The notes under the pieces: generated by a model | Told to the model about the DNA's origin: nothing | The model's database searches: none | Seen by the model: only the letters and a program-made list of their open reading frames with translations | NCBI GenBank assembly: GCA_021827545.1 | Contig: JAKAVH010000040.1 | Coordinates: forward strand, 1 to 11,505 | Source of the DNA: Thermoplasmata archaeon | Lineage (GTDB): Archaea > Thermoplasmatota > Thermoplasmata > UBA184 | Direction of reading: 5' to 3' | DNA: 11,505 nt | Program-made: the position numbers and the translations under genes | In this document: one piece after another, positions 6,786 to 11,505 of the stretch | Layout: every line of letters starts with the position of its first letter | Position numbering within the stretch: the stretch's first letter is position 1

Positions 6786-8168
6786 GTGATCCGGCTGTGC
6801 ATCAATACCCAGACGCCCCCGATCCACGCGCTCCCCGGCGCCTCTCGGCGACGGGGGGCCCGCTGGAAGAGGGGGATCGACTACGAGCTCAACGTCGGCG
6901 GAGTGATTCCGATGGTTCGCGCTCTGCTCAAGGAGGCGTCGGGCTCGTGGGTGACCCCGAAGAGCCGGTGGGTCGCGCTCGGCGACCCCGACCTCCCGCC
7001 TGAGGTCGAGACGGACGACGGCTACACGCTCGAGACCCTGACGTTGGCGACCGAGACCCGCGCGGCGTACTCCCGCTTCAAGGAGTCGATCTGGCGGTCG
7101 TTCCACACTCCGCTCGAGTACCGGTTCCCGGTCGCCGACTACACCGCATTCATCGAGTACAATTTCCGGACCGCGGAGCGGCTTTTGGAGCGGATCTCGG
7201 ATTTCGACCTCGTCTACGTCCACGACTTCCAGCAGGTCCTCGTTGGGGGCATGGTCGGTTCCGCCGCGCCGGCGCTTCTGCGGTGGCACATTCCCGTCGA
7301 CTTGAAGGGCTACCCCGAGCCGGTCCGACGGTTCTTCGTGAAGTCGATGGAGGGGTTCGACGGGATCGTCGTCAGCACCCGCGCCGGGCTCGAGGAGCTC
7401 ATACGGGCCGGCTTTCGAGGGCACGCGTTCCAGGTCTACCCATACCTCGACCCGTCGACGCAGCGCACGGCGATCCCGAGCGAGCAGACCGCGTTCCGGG
7501 AACGCTACGGGATCGGCCCGGGCGACCCGATCGTGCTCTCCGTGAGCCGGATGGACCCGGTGAAGCGTCAGGACCTCCTGATCGCCGCGTTCGAGACGGT
7601 GCGGCACCACCACCCTACCGCGAAGCTCGTCCTCGTCGGAGGAGGGAGCTTCTCGACGCGAACCTCCGACCCCACGATCCGCGAGTCGAAGGCGGTGCGG
7701 TGGGACGCTCACCTGCGCCGGCTCGTCCGCGCCCGACGGCTCGACGACGCGGTCGTGTTCACCGGTTCCCTGGGATCGGACGACCTGCAGACCGCCTACA
7801 GTGCCGCCCACGTCTTCGTCCATCCCGCCCCGTGGGAGGGGTTCGGCCTGGTCGGCGTCGAAGCCTGGTGCCACGAGCTCCCGATCATCGTGAGCCGGGG
7901 CGCGGGCATCGCCGAGCTCGTCGACGACGAGGTGAACGGCGTGACGGTCCCGCCCGGCTCGGCCGCGACGCTCGCCCGCCACATCAGCCGGCTCCTCGCC
8001 CACCCCGAGGAGGCGCAGCGGATGGGCTCGGTCGGGGCGATGACGGCGCGGCGATGCTTCGTGCGGCGCGCGGCGCCGCGGCTGCGGGAGATCTTCGAAG
8101 CGACGATCCAGCGGTACGAGTGGAGCGGCCTGCGGACGACCCGGGGCCTCGGCGACCGGCTGAGATGA
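6786..8168 (+). CDS. GT-B glycosyltransferase, GT4-type with OtsA/TreT-like N-terminal half
   Basis: A 460-residue cytoplasmic, retaining-type GT-B glycosyltransferase expected to move a sugar from an NDP-sugar to an acceptor. The N-terminal half has IRLCINTQTPP (2-12), FHTPLEYRFPVADY (106-119), LVYVHDFQQ (142-150) and LLRWHIPVD (164-172). The VHD...HIP order is shared with trehalose-6-phosphate synthases (GT20) and with the GT4 trehalose synthase TreT. The C-terminal half is clearly GT4: VSRMDPVKRQDLLIAAF (253-269, with R255 and K260 in the donor-phosphate positions), LVLVGGGS, TGSLGSDDLQTAYSAA, and the E-x7-E motif E351...E359 in PWEGFGLVGVEAW, which binds the donor ribose in the family. 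GTG 6786 has GAGG six bases upstream. Its stop overlaps the HAD start as ATGA, so the two products are probably used together. A trehalose-forming or related solute-forming role is attractive, but acceptor and donor are unproven; glycan or lipid glycosylation is equally possible. Confidence 0.82.
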   Translation: MIRLCINTQTPPIHALPGASRRRGARWKRGIDYELNVGGVIPMVRALLKEASGSWVTPKSRWVALGDPDLPPEVETDDGYTLETLTLATETRAAYSRFKESIWRSFHTPLEYRFPVADYTAFIEYNFRTAERLLERISDFDLVYVHDFQQVLVGGMVGSAAPALLRWHIPVDLKGYPEPVRRFFVKSMEGFDGIVVSTRAGLEELIRAGFRGHAFQVYPYLDPSTQRTAIPSEQTAFRERYGIGPGDPIVLSVSRMDPVKRQDLLIAAFETVRHHHPTAKLVLVGGGSFSTRTSDPTIRESKAVRWDAHLRRLVRARRLDDAVVFTGSLGSDDLQTAYSAAHVFVHPAPWEGFGLVGVEAWCHELPIIVSRGAGIAELVDDEVNGVTVPPGSAATLARHISRLLAHPEEAQRMGSVGAMTARRCFVRRAAPRLREIFEATIQRYEWSGLRTTRGLGDRLR

Positions 8169-9022
8169 CCCGTCGGGCCCGGCCGCGCCGCACACCCGCC
8201 CCGGGCCGCGATCGGCCATCGCGGCGGCCCGGTCGGATCCGGGCCCTCACGGCGGACGTATGGTTCACTCTGCTCTACTTGCGGCCACGCGACCAGCGAG
8301 ACCTCGAGGCGGGACGGGCGGCGATCTGGGCGCGACCCCTCGTTTCGGCGGGACTCCGGCGTCCCGCCGCGCTCGGTTGGGTCGCACGGATGCAACGGTG
8401 GGCGTCCCGGGCGGAATCGCGGGGTCGCGCACCCGCGATCGGGGCTCAGGCGGGATGGCTCGCCCGACGGACCGGAAGGCCCGTAGATGCGATGGCGGTG
8501 GGCGAGGCGCTCGACACGCTCGTTCTCGGAGCGCGCGTACGCGTGGCCGACGGGGCGACCGAGGCGCTCGGGGAGCTGAGGGACGAAGGTCTCTCGCTCG
8601 GCATCGTGTCGAACGTGCTCCACGAGACCCCCTGCGGGGCCCGACGCCTGCTCGACGCCGCCGGGCTCGAACCCTACTTCCGCGCGGTCGTTCTCTCGTC
8701 GGAGCACCCCTGGTCGAAACCTCGACCCGAGCCGTTCCGGGCCGCCCTGAGGGAGCTCGAGGCACCGGCGGACGCCGCGGTGCACGTCGGCGACCTCGTC
8801 TACGACGTCCGCGGAGCGCGTCGTGCGGGGATGGCGCCGATCCTCTTCACCGGACTCCACCGCTGGGAACCGAGTCGCCTGCGAGCGCTCGCGTCCGAGG
8901 TGGGCCCCTCCGTGCCGCGCCTCCGCCGATGGGCGGACGCGAGCCGGGTCGTCCGGACGCTCTCGAGCATCCCGCGCGGTCCCGCTCGCCGAGCGTCGCG
9001 AGAACGGACCCCCGACCTCTGA
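8165..9022 (+). CDS. HAD-superfamily hydrolase with DVWFT motif I
   Basis: A 285-residue HAD protein. Seen: motif I ADVWFTLLY (30-38) with nucleophile D31; motif II GIVSNV with S149; motif III K185 in WSKPRPEPF; motif IV VHVGDLVYDVRGA (206-218) with D210 and D214. A helical cap lies between about residues 40 and 128. The usual DxD of HAD phosphatases is D-V-W here, so the second aspartate, the general acid/base of phosphatases, is missing. Haloacid-dehalogenase-like proteins have an aromatic residue at that place, and many archaeal HAD proteins read DVWNT, so the fold is intact but phosphatase activity is not assured. The first 25 residues are Arg/Pro-rich and no closer in-frame ATG, GTG or TTG precedes motif I. 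ATG 8165 overlaps the glycosyltransferase stop (ATGA). A partner role as phosphatase for the glycosyltransferase product is inference only. Confidence 0.83.
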   Translation: MTRRARPRRTPAPGRDRPSRRPGRIRALTADVWFTLLYLRPRDQRDLEAGRAAIWARPLVSAGLRRPAALGWVARMQRWASRAESRGRAPAIGAQAGWLARRTGRPVDAMAVGEALDTLVLGARVRVADGATEALGELRDEGLSLGIVSNVLHETPCGARRLLDAAGLEPYFRAVVLSSEHPWSKPRPEPFRAALRELEAPADAAVHVGDLVYDVRGARRAGMAPILFTGLHRWEPSRLRALASEVGPSVPRLRRWADASRVVRTLSSIPRGPARRASRERTPDL

Positions 9023-9023
9023 G

Positions 9024-9037
9024 CGGAAGGCTTTCCC
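9024..9037 (+). promoter_or_regulatory. Archaeal BRE/TATA-like promoter of the acyl-CoA dehydrogenase
   Basis: CGGAAGGCTTTCCC lies directly after the HAD stop. CGGAAGG could serve as the BRE and CTTTCC as a weak TATA, centred about 28 bp before GTG 9061. No Shine-Dalgarno is seen in the 38-bp gap, which fits a leaderless start. Confidence 0.37.
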
Positions 9038-9060
9038 GTCCGCGCCCCTCTCTCGGGCCC

Positions 9061-10638
9061 GTGCCGACCTCGTCGGACGTCGCCCGGGACGCGCATCGCC
9101 TCTTCCGCGCGGCCGACCTCGGTTCGACGCTCGTCGGGACGCTCGAAGGATTCGGGCGGGTCGCCCGGGAGGAGCTCGAGACGGTCGCGATCGACGTCGA
9201 CCGACGCTCCCGGCCGTACCTCCTCCGCTACGACATCGAGGGCCGTGAGGTCGACGAGGTCCGTCTCTCGGGCGACCACCGCCGGGCGCTCGACCGCCTG
9301 TACGCGAGCGGGGTCGCGACCGGGCCGGTCGAGGGTCGCCATGACTGGGCGTTCAGCTTCGCGCTCCTGCACGAGGTCGCGGACGTCGGTCTCGCCTGCT
9401 CGGCGACCGTCACGATGGCGACGATCTTCGAGTTCACGAAGTATGCCGACCCGGGCCTTCGCGAGCGGTTCGGGCCGCCTCTCCTCGCCGGGGGAGGACG
9501 GGCGCAGGGCGCGACGTGGGCGACCGAGGCCCAGGGAGGGTCGGACCTCGGCGCGAACCTCACCGTCGCCCGGGAGGGCGCGGGCGGACGCTGGGCGCTG
9601 ACGGGGGAGAAGTACTTCTGTAGCAACGTCGGCGCCGGCTTTGCGCTGCTCACCGCGCGGCCCGAAGGCGCTCCCGAAGGGACGAGGGGCATCCGCCTCT
9701 TCTTCGCGCCGGCCCAACGGCCGGACGGCCGGCCGAACTGGCGGGTCCGCCGGCTGAAAGAGAAGCTCGGCACGGTCTCCGTGCCGACGGGCGAGGTCTC
9801 CCTCGACGGCACCGAGGCCTACCGGCTCGGACCCACCGAGGCCGGGGTCCTGCCGGTAATGGAGATGCTGAACGTCTCGCGCGTCGCGAACGCGGTCGGC
9901 AGCGCCGCGGTCCTTCACCGCGCGTTCGAGCTCGCCCGGGACCACGCGCGCCGTCGATTCGCCTTCGGTCGCCCGATCGCCGGCCATCCGCTCCTCGCCG
10001 CCGACCTCGCCACCCTGGCCGTGGAGGCCGACGCGGCGTCGCTCCTCGCGTTCGACGCGGTCCATCTCTTCGACCGTGTCGGGAACGAGCGGCCGCGCTA
10101 CTCGGCCGACTACCATCGTCTGCGTCTCGCGACGCACGCGGCGAAGCTCGTCTGCGCCGAGGCCGCGGTCCGCGGCACCGAGCTCGCGCTCGAGGTTGTC
10201 GGCGGACCGGGGTACCTCGAGGAGTTCCCGGTCGCGAAGCTCGCGCGCGACGCCCACGTGACCCCGATCTGGGAGGGCGGCGCGAACCTCCAGGCGCTCG
10301 ACGCACGCGAAGCGATCGAGCGCTACCACCCCGAAGCGTCGTGGCGTGAGGAGGCCCGTCGGGTCGCGGCCGAGGCGGAGGGGGTCGTGAGCGAGTTCCT
10401 CACCGGCCGGCTCGCGGCCCTCGAGGCGCCGGGCGGCGAGGCGGACGCGAAGGCGGTCCTCCGGGCGTGGGCCGAACTGCGGCAGGGGACCCTCCTCGCC
10501 GAGCGCGCCCGGCGCGGACCCGACCGCTCGGAACGCGCGGGCGCCGTCGTGGAGCTGTTCGTCCTCCTCCGCGAGGACCGGCCGGGCTCCGGGCTCCCCG
10601 GTCGGCTGGTCGAGGCCGCTCTCGGACGGGCACCGTAG
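9061..10638 (+). CDS. Acyl-CoA dehydrogenase, AidB-like
   Basis: A 525-residue FAD flavoprotein of the acyl-CoA dehydrogenase superfamily, expected to introduce an alpha-beta double bond into an acyl-CoA, passing electrons to an ETF-type carrier (no ETF genes are visible here). Seen: ATWATEAQGGSDLGANLT (151-168, flavin/substrate contact), LTGEKYFCSN (180-189), VRRLKEKLGTVSVPTGEV (229-246), RRFAFGRPIAGHPL (298-311), EVVGGPGYLEE (378-388) and TPIWEGGANLQALD (401-414), with E405 at the catalytic-base position of the AidB-type WEG motif. The unusual length and the order of these motifs resemble E. coli AidB (about 540 residues) more than the ~380-residue beta-oxidation enzymes. About 110 residues follow the WEG motif. 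GTG 9061 is chosen because it begins the conserved reading and lies 28 bp from a TATA-like patch; the frame is open further upstream but overlaps the HAD gene with no family resemblance. The substrate is unknown, and a DNA-alkylation-response role cannot be inferred. Confidence 0.88.
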   Translation: MPTSSDVARDAHRLFRAADLGSTLVGTLEGFGRVAREELETVAIDVDRRSRPYLLRYDIEGREVDEVRLSGDHRRALDRLYASGVATGPVEGRHDWAFSFALLHEVADVGLACSATVTMATIFEFTKYADPGLRERFGPPLLAGGGRAQGATWATEAQGGSDLGANLTVAREGAGGRWALTGEKYFCSNVGAGFALLTARPEGAPEGTRGIRLFFAPAQRPDGRPNWRVRRLKEKLGTVSVPTGEVSLDGTEAYRLGPTEAGVLPVMEMLNVSRVANAVGSAAVLHRAFELARDHARRRFAFGRPIAGHPLLAADLATLAVEADAASLLAFDAVHLFDRVGNERPRYSADYHRLRLATHAAKLVCAEAAVRGTELALEVVGGPGYLEEFPVAKLARDAHVTPIWEGGANLQALDAREAIERYHPEASWREEARRVAAEAEGVVSEFLTGRLAALEAPGGEADAKAVLRAWAELRQGTLLAERARRGPDRSERAGAVVELFVLLREDRPGSGLPGRLVEAALGRAP

Positions 10639-10640
10639 CC

Positions 10641-10661
10641 GGGCGGGGCGGCCCCCCGCCC
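10641..10661. terminator. GC hairpin in the convergent intergenic gap
   Basis: GGGCGGGG (10641-10648) pairs perfectly with CCCCGCCC (10654-10661) around a 5-base loop, filling almost the whole 22-bp gap between the stop codons of the dehydrogenase and the antiporter. A hairpin here would form in both transcripts. There is no T-tract on either side, so it is not a classical intrinsic terminator; archaeal termination usually relies on T-runs. It may instead protect 3' ends or be a compositional accident. Confidence 0.33.
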
Positions 10662-11505
10662 TACCGGTCCCGGTCCCCGCGGCCCTTCGGAAGGGGAGGC
10701 GGGGGAGACGTGCCGCCGGTTCGGGGGTCGTGGGCAGGTCCGGCGGGCAGCGGCGGAGGGGGAGAGAAGAGGCCGGCCCCGCTCTCGGCGAACGAGAGCA
10801 GGTCGGTGGCGGCGGCGGCCCACTCGCGGCTCGCCTCGGGGATCTCCCGCCCGGCCTCCGGGGGCTGGACGAACAGCCAGACCGTCATCGCGATGTTCGT
10901 GCCGACGATGACGAGCAGCCCGGGGAAGAACAGTTCGGAAACCCGGGGAATCCGATCGAGGGCGACCGTGAGCAGGACGGCGGAGGTGAGACCCCGACCG
11001 TACAGGGCCGAGACCGGGCTCGCCCACGACCGGGGGACCTTCCGGGGGTTCGTCGTGGCGGAGAAGACCCCCCGGCGGAGGGCCAAGAGCACGAGGACGA
11101 GGCCGCCGATCGCGATGGCGGGCACGAGGCCGGGGTTCGAGAGCGGAGCGAGGACCCCGATGAGGAACAGGAAGAACGCGCGCAGGACGAACGCGATCTC
11201 GACCTCAACCTTTCGCAGGTCGTTCGAGATGCGGAACGGTCGCGAGCGGCGCAGGAACCGGCGCAGGACCGCCTCGTTGCCGAGCACGGCCCCGAAGACG
11301 ATCGCTGCGAGGATTCCCGAGCCACCGAGCGCCTGGGCGACCGAGTACACCGCGAGCAGGAAGCCGAGCGTGGCGAGCGCGGCGAAGGCGCGGTCCTGCC
11401 AACCGTAGAGGAAGAGCAACCAGACGAGCCCGCCGGCGAACCCGATCGCGACCCCGACCGGGAGGGGTAAGATCAGCGAGAACGTGAGGTTCAGGGCCAG
11501 GGACG
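10661..11505 (-). CDS. Cation/proton antiporter, CPA1/NhaP-like, C-terminal part
   Basis: The last 280 residues are visible; the minus-strand frame is open to the window edge, so the N-terminus, including the usual ND/DD ion-binding helix, lies beyond it. Family role: exchange of Na+ or K+ for protons across the cytoplasmic membrane. Seen: successive hydrophobic helices at visible residues about 4-32, 38-59, 62-76, 101-119, 125-142, 164-183 and 190-212. There are also CPA1-like stretches SGILAAIVFGAVLGN (62-76), VEIAFVLRAFFLFLIGVL (101-118) and ALYGRGLTSAVLLTVAL (166-182), the last corresponding to the conserved RG-containing helix. After residue 212 comes a soluble, presumably cytoplasmic tail of about 68 residues with two copies of SPPPPLP. 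The gene is convergent with the acyl-CoA dehydrogenase, 22 bp apart. Ion specificity cannot be told. Confidence 0.78.
   Translation of the reverse strand, partial: SLALNLTFSLILPLPVGVAIGFAGGLVWLLFLYGWQDRAFAALATLGFLLAVYSVAQALGGSGILAAIVFGAVLGNEAVLRRFLRRSRPFRISNDLRKVEVEIAFVLRAFFLFLIGVLAPLSNPGLVPAIAIGGLVLVLLALRRGVFSATTNPRKVPRSWASPVSALYGRGLTSAVLLTVALDRIPRVSELFFPGLLVIVGTNIAMTVWLFVQPPEAGREIPEASREWAAAATDLLSFAESGAGLFSPPPPLPAGPAHDPRTGGTSPPPPLPKGRGDRDR

Noticed and set aside
8165..8245. Arg/Pro-rich first 25 residues of the HAD protein as a signal or DNA-binding segment
   Set aside because: There is no hydrophobic core for a signal peptide and no known basic-tail motif. It may simply be a poorly constrained N-terminus forced by the coupled ATGA start.
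8800..10329. A 509-codon minus-strand frame antisense to the acyl-CoA dehydrogenase
   Set aside because: It is the antisense shadow of a conserved flavoprotein; low-complexity charged composition.
10467..11470. Two plus-strand frames opposite the antiporter
   Set aside because: The minus strand has consistent membrane helices and CPA1 motifs; the plus-strand products are Arg/Glu/Asp/Gly-rich.
1..11505. A defence island, mobile element, CRISPR array or RNA gene
   Set aside because: No repeat array, transposase, integrase, nuclease or tRNA/rRNA-like structure was seen; the genes are ordinary metabolic and transport functions.

Overview
The window is about 11.5 kb of very GC-rich, gene-dense DNA (GC judged by eye near 70%, not computed). 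It most resembles an archaeal chromosome, possibly one of the high-GC Thermoplasmatota-type lineages known from soil and subsurface metagenomes. The archaeal call is inference. It rests on three transcription-unit starts (acnA, the methyltransferase, the acyl-CoA dehydrogenase) that have no Shine-Dalgarno but do have an A/T-containing island about 24-28 nt upstream of the start codon, as expected for BRE/TATA promoters with leaderless mRNAs. No ribosomal or other phylogenetic marker is present.

Layout, left to right. (1) 1-2912, plus strand: a tightly overlapping thiBPQ-like thiamine ABC importer, made of the 3' end of a substrate-binding protein, a fused two-domain permease and an ATPase. 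(2) 3011-5767, plus: a complete AcnA-type aconitase with its own putative promoter. (3) 5586-6575, minus: a class I SAM methyltransferase convergent with aconitase; its nominal reading frame runs about 180 bp into the aconitase 3' end. (4) 6576-6785: a 210-bp divergent control region with a good archaeal promoter for the methyltransferase and two perfect palindromes. (5) 6786-9022, plus: a translationally coupled pair, a GT-B glycosyltransferase (GT4-type C-terminus, OtsA/TreT-like N-terminus) and a HAD hydrolase with an unusual motif I. (6) 9061-10638, plus: an AidB-like acyl-CoA dehydrogenase with its own putative promoter. (7) 10639-10660: a 22-bp convergent gap with a perfect GC hairpin. 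(8) 10661-11505, minus: the C-terminal part of a CPA1/NhaP-type cation/proton antiporter with a proline-rich tail.

The genes fit an aerobic or facultatively aerobic heterotroph: cofactor uptake (thiamine), TCA cycle (aconitase), acyl-CoA oxidation, ion homeostasis, and possibly synthesis of a sugar or compatible solute by the GT-HAD pair. There is no tRNA, rRNA, CRISPR array, insertion sequence or obvious mobile element. No stretch longer than about 300 bp lacks a gene. I see no convincing new multi-gene system. The points most worth following up are the GT4/OtsA-like enzyme coupled to a HAD protein, the missing natural stop of the methyltransferase, and the leaderless-promoter pattern.
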